A stretch of DNA of 64,000 nt from Neorhizobium huautlense (GCF_002968575.1 NZ_PVBM01000021.1:43643-107642); one strand, 5' to 3'; positions 26,988 through 37,503 are shown, counted from the stretch's first letter. Numbers and translations: made by a program. Notes: generated from the letters alone by a model not told the origin.

Positions 26988-28412
26988 TTGAGCAAAATCG
27001 TTCCCGTGATCATGGCCGGCGGCAAGGGCACCAGGCTTTGGCCGCTGTCGCGCGCCAGTGCGCCCAAACAGTTCATCCAGTTTATCGGCGACCGGACGCT
27101 GTTCCAGGCGACGCTCGCGCGGGTCTGCGATCAAACGCTTTACGAAGCGCCGGTGGTGATCACCAACGAGGATTTCCGCTTTCTGGTGGCAGAACAGGCG
27201 CGGGAGCTCGGCGTCAAGCTGTCCGGCATCCTGCTCGAGCCGGTTGCCCGCAACACCGCACCGGCCGTTGCCGCCGCCGCCGCCTTCGCCGCCGGACGGT
27301 TCGGCGAGGACGCTATCCTGCAGGTGCTTGCCTCCGATCACGAGATCGTCGCCGATCAGGGCTACTTCGAGGCGATCGCCATTGCCCGAAAGACCGCCCT
27401 TGCCGGCAAGCTCGTCACCTTCGGCATCACGCCGACCGAGCCTGCAACCGGTTATGGTTATATCGAGATCGGCGACAAGCTGAAGACGGGAGCGCATGCT
27501 GTAAAGCGGTTCGTCGAAAAGCCGGCCCTGCCGGACGCGGAACACATGCTGTCGGCCGGCGGCTTTGCCTGGAATTCCGGCATCTTCATGTTTGCCGCCG
27601 GCCAGGTGCTGCAGGAACTGGCCACCTTCGCGCCGGAGGTCGAAAAGGCCGGCCGCGCCGCGCTCGCAAAGGCCGCCAACGATCTTGACTTCATCCGGCT
27701 GGATGCCGAAACCTTTGCCGCAAGCCCCGACATCTCGATCGACTATGCGATCATGGAAAAGACCTCGAACGCCGCGGTCGTGCCCTCCTCCTTCACCTGG
27801 TCGGATCTCGGAAGCTGGGATGCGGTCTGGAAGCTCGGAGCCCGCGACACAGCCGGCAACGTCATCTCCGGCCACGCGACGCTCGTCAACACGAAGAACT
27901 CGCTGGTCATGTCGCGCACCAGCCATCTGGCCGTCCAGGGCCTGGACGGGGTGGCCGTCATCGCCAGCGAGGACGCCGTCTATGTTGGCCGGCTGGAGGA
28001 CAGCCAGGATGTCGGCAAGCTCGTCAAGCAGCTCGCCGCGGCAAAGGCGACCGCGGCACTCACACAAACCCATCCGACCTCCTACCGCCCCTGGGGTGGC
28101 TATACCTCGGTGCTCAACGGCGACCGTTTCCAGGTCAAACGGCTGTTCGTCACCCCCGGCAAGAAACTGTCGCTGCAGAAACACCATCACCGCTCCGAGC
28201 ACTGGATCTGCGTCAAGGGCACCGCAGAGGTGACGATCGGCGACGAGATCAAAATCGTGCGCGAAAACGAATCCGTCTACATCCCTCAGGGCGAGGTCCA
28301 TCGCCTCGCCAATCCAGGCAAGATCACCCTCGAAATGATCGAGGTCCAGACCGGATCATATCTCGGCGAAGACGACATCATCCGTATTGTGGACGAGTTC
28401 GGAAGAGGGTGA
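26988..28412 (+). CDS. manC: Mannose-1-phosphate guanylyltransferase / mannose-6-phosphate isomerase
   Basis: A 474-residue bifunctional enzyme. The N-terminal nucleotidyltransferase has VIMAGGKGTRLWPLSR and RFVEKPALPD; the C-terminal type II PMI cupin has VKRLFVTPGKKLSLQ followed by HHHRSEHWICVKG. It makes GDP-mannose for surface polysaccharides. The TTG at 26988 with GGAGAG eight bases ahead is preferred over a TTG at 26952, which overlaps the manB stop. It probably forms an operon with manB. Confidence 0.92.
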   Translation: MSKIVPVIMAGGKGTRLWPLSRASAPKQFIQFIGDRTLFQATLARVCDQTLYEAPVVITNEDFRFLVAEQARELGVKLSGILLEPVARNTAPAVAAAAAFAAGRFGEDAILQVLASDHEIVADQGYFEAIAIARKTALAGKLVTFGITPTEPATGYGYIEIGDKLKTGAHAVKRFVEKPALPDAEHMLSAGGFAWNSGIFMFAAGQVLQELATFAPEVEKAGRAALAKAANDLDFIRLDAETFAASPDISIDYAIMEKTSNAAVVPSSFTWSDLGSWDAVWKLGARDTAGNVISGHATLVNTKNSLVMSRTSHLAVQGLDGVAVIASEDAVYVGRLEDSQDVGKLVKQLAAAKATAALTQTHPTSYRPWGGYTSVLNGDRFQVKRLFVTPGKKLSLQKHHHRSEHWICVKGTAEVTIGDEIKIVRENESVYIPQGEVHRLANPGKITLEMIEVQTGSYLGEDDIIRIVDEFGRG

Positions 28413-28418
28413 GGGGAG

Positions 28419-28435
28419 CGCCGCCATTGGCGGCG
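28419..28435. terminator. Short hairpin between convergent manC and epimerase genes
   Basis: Perfect 7-bp GC-rich stem with a 3-base ATT loop in the 40-base gap between two convergent genes. No T-run on either strand, so termination strength is uncertain. Confidence 0.4.
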
Positions 28436-28452
28436 TGACATCACTCACGAGA

Positions 28453-29460
28453 TCAATCGATCTCGCTGCGGTGGTCGAGATACCATTCGACGAAGGCTTT
28501 CACACCCTCGTCGAGACCGGTTTCGGGTTTGCGGCCGGTCAGCGCGACAAGAAGATCGGGGCTTGCATAGGTCCTCGGCACGTCGCCCTTCTGCATCGGT
28601 AGCATCCTGCGCTTGGCAGGTTTGCCCATGACCCGTTCGATGGTCTCCACAAAATCGAGGAGGCCTGCCGGTTGCCCTCCGCCAATGTTGACCACGCGGA
28701 ACGGGCCCTGGCGGGACAACGTGTCGACATCTGCCACCCGGTTATCCTCAGCAGGAAAGATGCGCGACAGGTCGATGATCGAATCCACCAGGTCGTCGAT
28801 ATAGGTAAAGTCCCGGCTCATCTTGCCTTCGCCGTAGATTTCGATCTCGCGCTCCTCGATCATCGCCTTGACGAACTTGAAGAGCGCCATGTCGGGACGG
28901 CCCCAGGGCCCGTAAACGGTGAAGAACCGAAAGGCGGTGATCGGCAGCTTGTAGAGATGGGCATAGCTGTGGGCCATCAGCTCCATGCTCTTCTTCGTAG
29001 CGGCATAAAAGGTCAGCGGCTCGTCGGCCTTGTCCGTCTCCCGGAAGGGCCCCTCCGGATTGGCGCCGTAGACGGAGGACGTGGAGGCAAGCATCAGATG
29101 GCCCACGCCATGGGTGCGGGCGAGCTCCAGGATATTCCAGGAACCGACCAGGTTCGAATCCAGATACGCCTTCGGGTTTTCGAGACTGTAGCGCACGCCG
29201 GCCTGGGCTGCGAGATGAACCATGACATCAGGCTTGAAGCCGGAGATCGCCTCCTCCAGCAGCGGCTTGTCTTCGAGCATGCCGATCACCGGCCGGAAGG
29301 TGGGAAACTGCGCGAGACCCGCATGTCGGGCTTCCTTCAGCCGCAGGCTGTAATAGGGCGTCATGCCGTCAAAGCCGAGGACCTGGTGCCCTTGTTCCAG
29401 CAGGCGCCGTGCCAGATGAAATCCGATGAAGCCTGCCGTTCCGGTGATGAAATAACGCAT
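28453..29460 (-). CDS. lpsL: NAD-dependent sugar epimerase, likely UDP-glucuronate 4-epimerase
   Basis: A 335-residue extended short-chain dehydrogenase. NAD-binding [27 protein letters not shown] (Ser/Thr catalytic) and [15 protein letters not shown] (Tyr-x3-Lys) are intact. Overall length and the [15 protein letters not shown] region suit UDP-glucuronate 4-epimerases (LpsL), which make UDP-galacturonate for lipopolysaccharide. ATG 29460 starts directly at the Rossmann strand. Convergent to manBC, it completes a small sugar-nucleotide region. Confidence 0.83.
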   Translation of the reverse strand: MRYFITGTAGFIGFHLARRLLEQGHQVLGFDGMTPYYSLRLKEARHAGLAQFPTFRPVIGMLEDKPLLEEAISGFKPDVMVHLAAQAGVRYSLENPKAYLDSNLVGSWNILELARTHGVGHLMLASTSSVYGANPEGPFRETDKADEPLTFYAATKKSMELMAHSYAHLYKLPITAFRFFTVYGPWGRPDMALFKFVKAMIEEREIEIYGEGKMSRDFTYIDDLVDSIIDLSRIFPAEDNRVADVDTLSRQGPFRVVNIGGGQPAGLLDFVETIERVMGKPAKRRMLPMQKGDVPRTYASPDLLVALTGRKPETGLDEGVKAFVEWYLDHRSEID

Positions 29461-29554
29461 TGAAAAACCCGCTGCTGCCGTAGCGTCTCCCATACAGCGG
29501 AAGCCGCGGTCTGTCATCCGCTGGTTCGGCAGCTATTGCTTGCCTCGGCGATGT

Positions 29555-29950
29555 CTAGTGAAAGAGCCGCAGTCTCGCGGGCGGCGTGCCGGGCCGGCCA
29601 TTCTTGCGGTCGACAGCGAACTGGATCAGGTCCATGGAGGCCTGGTCGGTGAGCGGTTTGGCCATGACGCCGAGGACGCCGGACACGCCGGCGGCGACAA
29701 GGCCGGGGTTACCCGTGATCATGATCACCACGATGCCATATTCAGCAAGCGCCTTAGCAATTTCCGGGCCGGTCTCGCCGTCGGCAAGGCGGACATCGAC
29801 GAAAGCGATATCCGTATCCCGGGTGTAATTCAGTGCCACAGTCATGTCGGGCGCAATGCCGACCACATCGTGGCCGCTCCGGTGAATGGCATCCTCGATA
29901 TCCATCGCCACCAACAGGCTGTCTTCGACGATAAGGAAACGATATTCCAT
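29555..29950 (-). CDS. Stand-alone response regulator receiver protein
   Basis: A 131-residue single receiver domain. Acidic pocket IVEDSLLVAMD, phospho-acceptor Asp in IAFVDVRLADGETG, Thr in VVIMITGN and the conserved Lys in GVMAKPLT are all present; no output domain follows. ATG 29950 is preceded by GGGAGG. Single-domain receivers of this kind act in phosphorelays or by protein contact in alphaproteobacteria. No histidine kinase is adjacent. It diverges from a DUF1236 gene with a stress-type promoter, so a link to the general stress response is possible but unproven. Confidence 0.88.
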   Translation of the reverse strand: MEYRFLIVEDSLLVAMDIEDAIHRSGHDVVGIAPDMTVALNYTRDTDIAFVDVRLADGETGPEIAKALAEYGIVVIMITGNPGLVAAGVSGVLGVMAKPLTDQASMDLIQFAVDRKNGRPGTPPARLRLFH

Positions 29951-30169
29951 ACAAGAACCTCCCGGCTTCAGGAAAACAAATAGAATCAGATCTCCTCTTG
30001 GCAATAGGAGAAGGATTTTCAGGATGGTTTTTTTGGCAAGCATGAGCCCGCATCGTTAACGGGCGCTGAACCTGCAAATCAAGATAAACCCGCCTCTCCA
30101 AAGTCTCTCGCCGCTGCTCCCGTCGCTCTCCCAAGTTTTCACTCGCTTACGAAAGGTTACAAGGTCGCC

Positions 30170-30194
30170 GGAACCGCCTTGAGGTTCGAGGGTT
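30170..30194 (+). promoter_or_regulatory. EcfG (RpoE2)-type promoter candidate
   Basis: GGAAC at 30170-30174, 16 bases, then GGTT at 30191-30194. This approximates the alphaproteobacterial general-stress consensus GGAAC-N16/17-CGTT, and would give a leader of about 25-30 bases before the ATG at 30228. Confidence 0.5.
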
Positions 30195-30227
30195 ATCTGC
30201 TCGGAAGCTCTACGAAGGAGAAGAACT

Positions 30228-30626
30228 ATGAAAAAGATTATTGTGACTTCCTGCGCCATTCTCGCCGCTTGCTTCGCTACTCAGGCAGGTGCGCAACAAA
30301 GCACCGTTAACGGCGCAGCCGGCGGTGCAGTAACCGGTGCGATCGTTGGTGGTCCTGTCGGCGCCGCAGTCGGCGGCGTCGTTGGCGCCGTCGCTGGCAC
30401 TGCGATCGACCCGCCGCCGCGTGAGGTCGTCACCTATGTGGAAGAACAGCCCGCTTCGACGACCTCCGTCATGGTCGAAGAAAAGATCGTGGTCGGTAAG
30501 CCGCTTCCGAAGAAGGTTGTCGTGACCCCGGTTCCGAGCAATCCGAAATACGCCTATGCGGTTGTCAACAATCAGCGCGTGATCGTGGACCCGCAGACGC
30601 ACACGGTTGTTCAGGTAATCCAGTAA
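30228..30626 (+). CDS. DUF1236-type periplasmic protein
   Basis: A 132-residue secreted protein. A signal peptide cleaved near AGAQ is followed by a glycine-zipper-like stretch (GAIVGGPVGAAVGGVVGAV) that could insert in membrane, then a Val-rich part and a C-terminal repeat-like YAVVNNQRVIVDPQTHTVV typical of DUF1236. Function is unknown. GAAGGAGAA precedes the ATG. An EcfG-like promoter and a strong terminator make it a self-contained stress-type unit. Confidence 0.8.
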   Translation: MKKIIVTSCAILAACFATQAGAQQSTVNGAAGGAVTGAIVGGPVGAAVGGVVGAVAGTAIDPPPREVVTYVEEQPASTTSVMVEEKIVVGKPLPKKVVVTPVPSNPKYAYAVVNNQRVIVDPQTHTVVQVIQ

Positions 30627-30642
30627 GCCAAAACCACTTATG

Positions 30643-30678
30643 AAATACAGGCCCTCGTTGTATCGAGGGCCTGTATTT
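30643..30678. terminator. Bidirectional terminator between DUF1236 gene and pncB
   Basis: Perfect 15-bp stem (30643-30657 with 30664-30678) with a 6-base loop; the arms themselves carry A-rich and T-rich ends, so it can act for both converging transcripts. It abuts the pncB stop codon. Confidence 0.88.
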
Positions 30679-31983
30679 TCAGACGAATACCGCCTGATCG
30701 ACGCGGTCTTCCTGACCGAAAAACCTCAAATAACGCTCCACCTCTGCCGGATCCCCGGTGGCTTTTCGCAGATTGTCCGACAGCTTGACCGCAGGTCGCC
30801 CATTGGCCTCGCTGACCTTGCAGACGAGCGAGATCGGCTTCAGGCTTTCGACGTTTTGCGGCGCGCAGCCGGCAAAGTCGTTGGTGAGGTTCGTCCCCCA
30901 GCCAAAACTCATCCGGACCCGGCCCTCGAAATGCCGATACGTGTCGATGATGGCGTCGACATCGAGCCCGTCCGAAAAGATCAGCAACTTGCTCTTCGGA
31001 TCACGGCCCATCCGCTGCCACCACTCGATGATCTTTTCTCCACCCTCGATAGGAGGCGCACTGTCGGGGCGAAAGCCGGTCCAGTCTGCGACCCATTCGG
31101 GAGCATCCCGAAGAAATGCCGCGGTGCCGAAAGCATCCGGCAGAACAATCAACAGATTGCCGTGATAGAGCCGATTCCAGTCCTTTAGGACCTTGTAAGG
31201 TGCCGCCCGCAATTCCTCGTCGCTATTGGCCAAGGCCGCTACGACCATCGGCAATTCATGGGCGTTGGTGCCGACGGCTTCGAGGTCCGAATCCATGGCG
31301 AGCAGCACATTGCTGGTGCCAGTGAACGCCTCGCCGATCCCTTCCTTCAACGCTTCGACACACCAGCGCTGCCAGAGAAAGCTGTGGCGCCGCCGCGTGC
31401 CGAAATCGGAGATGCGCAGCCCCGGCAGGGTGCGCAGCCGTTCGACCTTTTCCCACATCTTGGCCTTGGCGCGGGCATATAGAACGTCCAGGGTAAAGGG
31501 ACCCATGCGCCGCATGGCCGCCCGGGATCGGAGCTCGTTGATGATGGCGAGTGCCGGAATTTCCCAGAGCGTGGTTTCCATCCAGCGGCCATGGAAGCTC
31601 AGCTCGAACTGGCCGTCGCGCTTGGAAAGTTCGTATTCGGGCAGCTTGTAGGTGGACAGCCAATTCAGGAATTCCGGCTCGAAGATCTGCTTCTTTCCGT
31701 AGAACGTGTTACCGGCAAGCCAGATCATCTCCTTCTTCGAAAGGCCGACCGTACGGGCGTGATCGAGCTGCTCGCGCAGCATGCCCTCGTCGATCTCTTC
31801 CGCAAGCCTGACGCTGGTCGTGCGGTTGATCAGGGAAAAACTCGCGTCGACATCGGGATAGAGCTTCCAGATCATCTGCAGCATCAGGAGCTTGTAGAAG
31901 TCCGTATCGATCAGGCTTCGGATGATCGGGTCGAGCTTCCAGGTATGATTGTAAACCCTGCTCGCAATATCGGTCTTGGTCAT
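30679..31983 (-). CDS. pncB: Nicotinate phosphoribosyltransferase
   Basis: A 434-residue NAPRTase that makes nicotinate mononucleotide from nicotinate, PRPP and ATP in NAD salvage. [14 protein letters not shown] at the N-terminus, [12 protein letters not shown] (substrate site with the autophosphorylated-His region [10 protein letters not shown] near it), ELPMVVAAL and [11 protein letters not shown] are family stretches. Length is normal. It is monocistronic with an upstream gap of about 160 bases. Confidence 0.95.
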   Translation of the reverse strand: MTKTDIASRVYNHTWKLDPIIRSLIDTDFYKLLMLQMIWKLYPDVDASFSLINRTTSVRLAEEIDEGMLREQLDHARTVGLSKKEMIWLAGNTFYGKKQIFEPEFLNWLSTYKLPEYELSKRDGQFELSFHGRWMETTLWEIPALAIINELRSRAAMRRMGPFTLDVLYARAKAKMWEKVERLRTLPGLRISDFGTRRRHSFLWQRWCVEALKEGIGEAFTGTSNVLLAMDSDLEAVGTNAHELPMVVAALANSDEELRAAPYKVLKDWNRLYHGNLLIVLPDAFGTAAFLRDAPEWVADWTGFRPDSAPPIEGGEKIIEWWQRMGRDPKSKLLIFSDGLDVDAIIDTYRHFEGRVRMSFGWGTNLTNDFAGCAPQNVESLKPISLVCKVSEANGRPAVKLSDNLRKATGDPAEVERYLRFFGQEDRVDQAVFV

Positions 31984-32106
31984 GCCCTGCCTGCCCCCGA
32001 TCCGTTACGGACCGGCTCCGCCGAGTGAGATGCATCCGGAGGCAGCGGCTGATCAACCTCCGGCAGTTTTATCGAAAAAAAAGCGGAGGAAGTCCAGAAC
32101 GCAATT

Positions 32107-32128
32107 CGGCCGCGAGGGATCGCGGCCG
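32107..32128 (-). terminator. GC-rich hairpin downstream of the small membrane-protein gene
   Basis: Perfect 9-bp stem with a GGGA loop, 20 bases after the stop of the 104-residue gene on the minus strand. No T-run follows, so it is a weak terminator candidate. Confidence 0.4.
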
Positions 32129-32147
32129 AGCGATGCCGATTGCAGCC

Positions 32148-32462
32148 TTATGGATTGGTGCTGGCAGGCGGTGTCGGAGCCGGCGGATTGGCGGACGGCG
32201 CAGCATTCGGGTTTTCCGGCGCGGTGCTGGCCGCAGGCGGTGTTGCCGTCTGTTCCGCAGGGGGATCGGTCGCCTCGCCCCACCATTCTGCGGCCCCCCA
32301 TGCGAGCAGAGCCAGGATGAGACCGGCCACCAGCACGATCAGGACCGGCGATCCTCTTCGTCCCTGACGGGCTTCCGTCGCGCTCATCGGTTCTTCGGCG
32401 GGCGAGCCGGGCGGGTTGGGACGGCGGCCTGCAGGCTCCTTGGGATCGAAACGGGTGTTCAT
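32148..32462 (-). CDS. Single-span hypothetical protein with Pro/Ala-rich tail
   Basis: A 104-residue protein: a basic, proline-rich cytoplasmic N-terminus, one membrane span (SPVLIVLVAGLILALLAWGA), then a low-complexity Pro/Ala/Thr/Asn periplasmic tail. AAGGAGCG precedes the ATG. No family recognised; composition suggests a cell-envelope linker-type protein. It is downstream of ghrA on the same strand with a 75-base gap. Confidence 0.6.
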   Translation of the reverse strand: MNTRFDPKEPAGRRPNPPGSPAEEPMSATEARQGRRGSPVLIVLVAGLILALLAWGAAEWWGEATDPPAEQTATPPAASTAPENPNAAPSANPPAPTPPASTNP

Positions 32463-32537
32463 GATTCGCTCCTTGTTTGCCGGAATACCCGGCTCTTGCG
32501 CAGGAAACGGCCCTGAGATGCGAATGTTCCCCTGCGG

Positions 32538-33488
32538 TCAATAACCGGTGCTGCGGTCGACCAGATGCTGCAGAGACTGTCCCGCCTCGAAACGCTCCAT
32601 CTGGGCTTCCGCATTGCGAAACAAAGCCCGGACATCGGAAGCCGACGCCGCGTGCGGCGTTACCATCACATTCTCCATCCGCCACAGAGGACTGTCCGTC
32701 GGCAGCGGTTCCTTTTCGAATACGTCGAGCGACACGCCACCCAGGACCCCGCCCTCGAGTGCCGAAATCACGTCTGCCTCAACCTGGCTGCCGCCGCGGC
32801 CGGCATTGATGAAGACCGGCTTTCCGAGCGCCCCACCCTTCCGAAGCTTGGAAAACAGGGCCGCGTCGAAGATGCCTCGCGTATCTGACGTCAGAGGCAG
32901 GAGGCCGACAAGCATGTCCGTCCTGGACAGGAACGTCTCCAGTTCGGCGCCGTCGAATGTCTCGATACCGTCGATCGTCTTCCTGCTGCGCGACCAGCCG
33001 ATGACGTTGAAGCCCATGATCTTCAGCTTCCTTGCCGAATCCTGGCCGAGCACACCAAGACCCATGACTCCGACGGTCAAGTCCCTTGCCTCCGGCTGTG
33101 GAAGCTCGCGCCACTGGCGTTCGCGCTGCTGCTTCAGATAGGCCGGCACCTGACGCAGGTGGCTCAAGGCCTGCAGCACCACCCACTCGCTCATGCGGGT
33201 CGTCAGGCTCTCATCGACGAAGCGAACGATCGGGATATCCGGCAGGTCTGGCAGCGTGAGGATGTGATCCACGCCTGCTCCTCCCGAAAACAGCACTTGC
33301 AGATTTGGAGCGCGCCGAAACAGGTTCGGCTCCGGTTTCCAGATGACCGCATAACGGGCTTCCGACAGATCGAGGTCAGGATCGGAGGCGCGCAGCACCT
33401 GCCGGCCGGAAAAGGCATTGGCAAGCGCGGCATCGACCTCGCGACGCTCGAATTTGAGATCGATGACGACGGGCTTTTGGGCGGACAT
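32538..33488 (-). CDS. ghrA: Glyoxylate/hydroxypyruvate reductase A-like dehydrogenase
   Basis: A 316-residue D-2-hydroxyacid dehydrogenase. NAD(P)-binding VGVMGLGVLGQDSARKL with GWSRSRK after the second strand (NADPH preference likely), catalytic Arg in INAGRGGS, Glu in DVFEKEPLP and His in VTPHAAS are present. It reduces glyoxylate or hydroxypyruvate. Only 15 bases follow yejF, so it may be the distal gene of the yej operon, an association without an obvious metabolic reason. Confidence 0.87.
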   Translation of the reverse strand: MSAQKPVVIDLKFERREVDAALANAFSGRQVLRASDPDLDLSEARYAVIWKPEPNLFRRAPNLQVLFSGGAGVDHILTLPDLPDIPIVRFVDESLTTRMSEWVVLQALSHLRQVPAYLKQQRERQWRELPQPEARDLTVGVMGLGVLGQDSARKLKIMGFNVIGWSRSRKTIDGIETFDGAELETFLSRTDMLVGLLPLTSDTRGIFDAALFSKLRKGGALGKPVFINAGRGGSQVEADVISALEGGVLGGVSLDVFEKEPLPTDSPLWRMENVMVTPHAASASDVRALFRNAEAQMERFEAGQSLQHLVDRSTGY

Positions 33489-33503
33489 GAGGTTACCTTA
33501 GGG

Positions 33504-35132
33504 CTACTGGCTGATGGCGGAGGTCTCGACTGCCTCCAGATTGAAGGCAGCGGCCATCAAGGCGCGGGTATATTGCTCCTTCGGTGCCTTGAATATCTGC
33601 TCGGCCGGCCCCTCTTCCACCACCTTGCCGAGCCGCATGACGATCACATGATTGGCAAGCGCCTTCACAACCTTCAGGTCGTGACTGATAAAAAGGTAGG
33701 CCAGATCGTACTTCCTTTGGAGATCCCGCAAGAGATCGACGACCTGCGCCTGTACGGTCATGTCGAGCGCCGATGTCGGTTCGTCCAGCATGACGAAACG
33801 CGGCTTCAGGACCATGGCCCGCGCAATTGCAATGCGTTGCCGCTGGCCGCCGGAAAACTCATGCGGATACCGCCAGCGTGTGGCCGGGTCGAGCCCGACC
33901 TCCGTCAGCGCCCAGGCGACACGTTTATCCCGTTCGTCGGCGGAGAGCGAGCGCTCGTGCACCTTCAGCCCTTCAGCTACGATTTCTCCGACAGACATGC
34001 GGGGGCTGAGCGATCCGTAGGGATCCTGGAACACCACCTGCAGCCGGTCGCGGAAGGGCAGCATCTCCTTGAACGAGAACTTGTCGATCTCGTTACCGAT
34101 GAAGGCGATACGGCCTTGCGACGAGATGAGACGGGCGAGCGCCAGGCCGAGCGTGGTCTTGCCGGAGCCGGACTCCCCGACGACACCAAGAGTTTCGCCG
34201 GCGCGCAGGGTGAGATCGATGCCGTCCACCGCCTTCACGTGGTCGACGACCCTACGCATCAAGCCCGCCTTGATCGGAAACCAGACACGGATGTCCTTGC
34301 CTTCCATGATGACCGGCTTCGTCGGATTGGCCGGCGGCGGTTCGCCGCGCGGCTCGGAGCCCAGCAGGTGGCGGGTGTATTCATGCTGCGGACGGGAGAA
34401 GACGTCCTCAACGGTGCCGCTCTCGACGATCCTGCCCTTGGTCATCACACAGACGCGGTCGGCAAATTTGCGGACGATGCCGAGATCGTGGGTTATGAAC
34501 AGCATCGACATCCCGTGCTCGCCCTTGAGGCTGCGCAGGAGGTCGAGTATCTGCGCCTGAACCGTGACGTCGAGCGCTGTCGTGGGCTCGTCGGCGATCA
34601 GCAGTTTCGGCCGGTTCGCCAAGGCCATGGCGATCATCACACGCTGGCGCTGTCCGCCGGAAAGTTCGTGCGGATAGGCGGTCAGTCGTTTCTCGGGCTC
34701 GCGGATGCCAACCTGATTGAGCAGTTCGAGGGTGCGGATGCGGGCGATCTGGCCGGTGATGCCCTTATGCAGCTCGAGAATCTCGCCGATCTGCTTTTCG
34801 ATCGTGTGGAGCGGATTGAGCGATGTCATCGGCTCCTGGAAGATCATCGTGATGTCGTCGCCGCGGACATTACGGAGCTCCGGCTCGGAGGCCCTCAACA
34901 GGTCCTTACCTTCGAAAAAGATCTCACCCGACGGATGGCTGGCGGCCGGATAGGGAAGAAGCTTCAGGATCGAATTGGCCGTCACCGATTTGCCGGATCC
35001 GGATTCTCCCACCAGCGCCACGACTTCGCCCGGGTGGATTTCGAAGGAAACCCTGTCGACGGCAAGCGAGGTATCACTTCCCTGACGGAAGGCGACTGAG
35101 AGATCACGGACGGAAAGGAGCGGTTCTGTCAT
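33504..35132 (-). CDS. yejF: Peptide ABC transporter double ATPase YejF
   Basis: A 542-residue protein with two ABC domains of the oligopeptide class. Domain 1: [40 protein letters not shown]. Domain 2: [41 protein letters not shown]. It powers import by YejBE, a system that takes up peptides and microcin C-like compounds. ATG 35132 lies four bases after the yejE stop; the longer frame would overlap yejE needlessly. Confidence 0.95.
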   Translation of the reverse strand: MTEPLLSVRDLSVAFRQGSDTSLAVDRVSFEIHPGEVVALVGESGSGKSVTANSILKLLPYPAASHPSGEIFFEGKDLLRASEPELRNVRGDDITMIFQEPMTSLNPLHTIEKQIGEILELHKGITGQIARIRTLELLNQVGIREPEKRLTAYPHELSGGQRQRVMIAMALANRPKLLIADEPTTALDVTVQAQILDLLRSLKGEHGMSMLFITHDLGIVRKFADRVCVMTKGRIVESGTVEDVFSRPQHEYTRHLLGSEPRGEPPPANPTKPVIMEGKDIRVWFPIKAGLMRRVVDHVKAVDGIDLTLRAGETLGVVGESGSGKTTLGLALARLISSQGRIAFIGNEIDKFSFKEMLPFRDRLQVVFQDPYGSLSPRMSVGEIVAEGLKVHERSLSADERDKRVAWALTEVGLDPATRWRYPHEFSGGQRQRIAIARAMVLKPRFVMLDEPTSALDMTVQAQVVDLLRDLQRKYDLAYLFISHDLKVVKALANHVIVMRLGKVVEEGPAEQIFKAPKEQYTRALMAAAFNLEAVETSAISQ

Positions 35133-35136
35133 AGGC

Positions 35137-36285
35137 TCAACCGAACGTCTTTCTTGGATCGAAGGCATCGCGCACTGCTTCGCCGACGAAGATCAGCAGC
35201 GACAGCATGACCGACATGGTGAAGAAGGCGGTAAGCCCCAGCCACGGTGCCTGCAGGTTGTTCTTGCCCTGCGCAACCATCTCGCCCAGCGACGGCGAGC
35301 CCGGCGGCATGCCGAAGCCGAGGAAGTCGAGCGAGGTCAGGGTCGCGATCGAGCCGGACAGGATGAACGGCAGGAAGGTGAGCGTCGCCACCATGGCATT
35401 CGGCAGGAGGTGCCGGTACATGATGGTCCAGTTGCCGACGCCGAGCGCACGCGCCGCCCGGACATATTCGAAATTGCGGGCTCTCAAAAACTCCGCCCGC
35501 ACCACGCCGACAAATCCCACCCACGAGAAAAGCAGCATGATGCCGAGCAGGACGAAGAAGCCTGGCGGCAGGATCGCCGCGATGATCAAAAGAATGTAGA
35601 GAACCGGCATGGACGACCAGATCTCGATGAAGCGCTGGAGCAGGAGGTCCGTCCAGCCTCCGAAATATCCCTGGATCGCGCCGGCCGTGACGCCGATGAT
35701 CGCCGAACAGATGGTGAGCGCCAGGCCGAACAGGACCGAAATGCGGAATCCATAGATCATGCGGGCGGTCACGTCGCGCGCTTGGTCATCTGTGCCGAGC
35801 CAGTTCATGTTGCCGAGGATGCAATTGGGATCCTGATCGCCTTGCGGATAGGCCTTGCACCGATCCCCTTTGGCCATCATCCAGAACGGTTCGGTGGGAG
35901 CCGAATGCGGAATATTGGAATTGACCGTCTGATAGGAATAGCGGATCGGCGGCCAGATCATCCAGCCGTTGGCGTCGATCTCCTGCTGAATGAAGTCCGA
36001 GCGGTAATCGGTGGTGGCCAGGAAGCCTCCAAACTTTTCCTCCGGATAATCGACAAGAACCGGATAAAGAATTTCCCCCTTGTACGAGGCAAGGATCGGC
36101 CGGTCGTTGGCGATGAACTCGGCCATCAGGCTGAGCACGAACAGGATCATGAAAATCCAGAAGGACCAGTAACCGCGCTTGTTGGCGCGGAAGTTGTCCA
36201 GCCGGCGCCGATTGGTTGGCGAAAGCCAGGGGCGCCTGGACGGCCGATCTACCTGAACCGTGGTCTTTGCGGCGGATGCCTCCAT
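35137..36285 (-). CDS. yejE: Peptide ABC transporter permease YejE
   Basis: A 382-residue permease of the DppC/OppC class. Residues 1-30 are basic cytoplasm, followed by span 1 (WSFWIFMILFVLSLMAEFIA), a large periplasmic loop, and five spans with the coupling motif region FEYVRAARALGVGNWTIMYRH. The ATG at 36285 shares one base with the yejB stop (TGATG); the apparent longer open frame is the shadow of yejB. Confidence 0.94.
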   Translation of the reverse strand: MEASAAKTTVQVDRPSRRPWLSPTNRRRLDNFRANKRGYWSFWIFMILFVLSLMAEFIANDRPILASYKGEILYPVLVDYPEEKFGGFLATTDYRSDFIQQEIDANGWMIWPPIRYSYQTVNSNIPHSAPTEPFWMMAKGDRCKAYPQGDQDPNCILGNMNWLGTDDQARDVTARMIYGFRISVLFGLALTICSAIIGVTAGAIQGYFGGWTDLLLQRFIEIWSSMPVLYILLIIAAILPPGFFVLLGIMLLFSWVGFVGVVRAEFLRARNFEYVRAARALGVGNWTIMYRHLLPNAMVATLTFLPFILSGSIATLTSLDFLGFGMPPGSPSLGEMVAQGKNNLQAPWLGLTAFFTMSVMLSLLIFVGEAVRDAFDPRKTFG

Positions 36286-37367
36286 CAGACATCCCTCCGC
36301 TCGAAGTCGATGCGCGGATCGATCCAAGTGTAGATCAGGTCGGAGATCAGCGCGACGATGAGACCTATCAGCGAGAAGATGTAGAGCGTGCCGAAGACGA
36401 TCGGATAGTCGCGATTGACGACCGCGAGGTAGCTCAGCCGGCCCAGGCCATCGAGCGAGAAGATATTCTCGATCAAAAGCGACCCGGTGAAGAAGGCCGA
36501 GATAAAAGCGCCGGGGAAACCGGCAATCACGATCAGCATGGCGTTTCGAAAAACGTGGCCGTAGAGCACCTGGCGTTCGTTGAGACCCTTGGCGCGGGCG
36601 GTGACGACATATTGCTTCTTGATCTCGTCGATGAAGGAGTTCTTGGTGAGCAGCGTCGTGGTGGCGAAAGCCGAAAGCGAAAGCGCGATCAGCGGCAGGG
36701 TCAGGTGCCAGAAGTAGTCGACGATCTTTTCCCACCAGGACAGCTCGGAAAAATTATCCGACACGAGGCCGCGCAGCGGAAACCAATCGAAGAAGGACCC
36801 GCCGGCAAACAGCACGATCAGCAGGATGCCGAAAAGGAAGCTCGGCACGGCATAACCGATGATGATGATGCCGGAGGTCCAGACATCGAAGGTCGATCCG
36901 TCCTTCACCGCCTTGCGGATGCCAAGCGGGATGGAGATCAGGTAGGATACGACGAGAATCCAGAAGCCGAGCGAGATCGACACCGGCAGCTTCTCGCCGA
37001 TCAGTCCAATCACGGACGTATTGCGGAAGAAGCTCTCTCCGAAATCGAAGCGGATATAGTTCCACATCATGTCGAGGAAACGCGTCAGCGGCGGCTTGTC
37101 GAAGCCGAACTGCTGTTCGAGTTTCTTGATGAATTCCGGGTCGAGGCCCTGGGCACCGCGATAGCGGGATTCTTCCCCACCGCCCTGGCTCAGCACGTCG
37201 CTGCCACCGCCGGAAAGCCGGTCGCCGGTGTCCTGGCCCTGAATCTGCGCGATGATCTGCTCGACGGGGCCACCAGGCGCAAACTGCACGACGAGAAAGG
37301 AAATCGCCATGATGCCGACAAGCGTCGGTATCATCAGCAGGAGACGGCGGAGGATATAGGCGCCCAT
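36285..37367 (-). CDS. yejB: Peptide ABC transporter permease YejB
   Basis: A 360-residue DppB/OppB-type permease: N-terminal span [20 protein letters not shown], conserved [10 protein letters not shown], a periplasmic insert, then five spans with the coupling loop [20 protein letters not shown]. It is one half of the membrane channel with YejE. A 136-base gap separates it from yejA, giving room for an internal regulatory element. Confidence 0.94.
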   Translation of the reverse strand: MGAYILRRLLLMIPTLVGIMAISFLVVQFAPGGPVEQIIAQIQGQDTGDRLSGGGSDVLSQGGGEESRYRGAQGLDPEFIKKLEQQFGFDKPPLTRFLDMMWNYIRFDFGESFFRNTSVIGLIGEKLPVSISLGFWILVVSYLISIPLGIRKAVKDGSTFDVWTSGIIIIGYAVPSFLFGILLIVLFAGGSFFDWFPLRGLVSDNFSELSWWEKIVDYFWHLTLPLIALSLSAFATTTLLTKNSFIDEIKKQYVVTARAKGLNERQVLYGHVFRNAMLIVIAGFPGAFISAFFTGSLLIENIFSLDGLGRLSYLAVVNRDYPIVFGTLYIFSLIGLIVALISDLIYTWIDPRIDFERRDV

Positions 37368-37503
37368 TAGAACTCCCTGTCCGTCATGGCGAACTTTGCC
37401 TCACCGCGCATCATAACCAACGTCAAACGGCGTTTTCCTCGTACCTGCCTGCGAATCATCTGGCCCCATTTGGAACAGGAGCCGGCCTGCGGCGCAAGTC
37501 TCG

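Noticed and set aside
24792..28412. Genomic island inserted at tRNA-Ser next to manBC
   Set aside because: No integrase, no repeat of the tRNA 3' end seen in the window; higher GC of manBC alone is not enough.
33159..35099. 646-codon open frame opposite yejF
   Set aside because: Antisense shadow of a double ABC ATPase; no family features.
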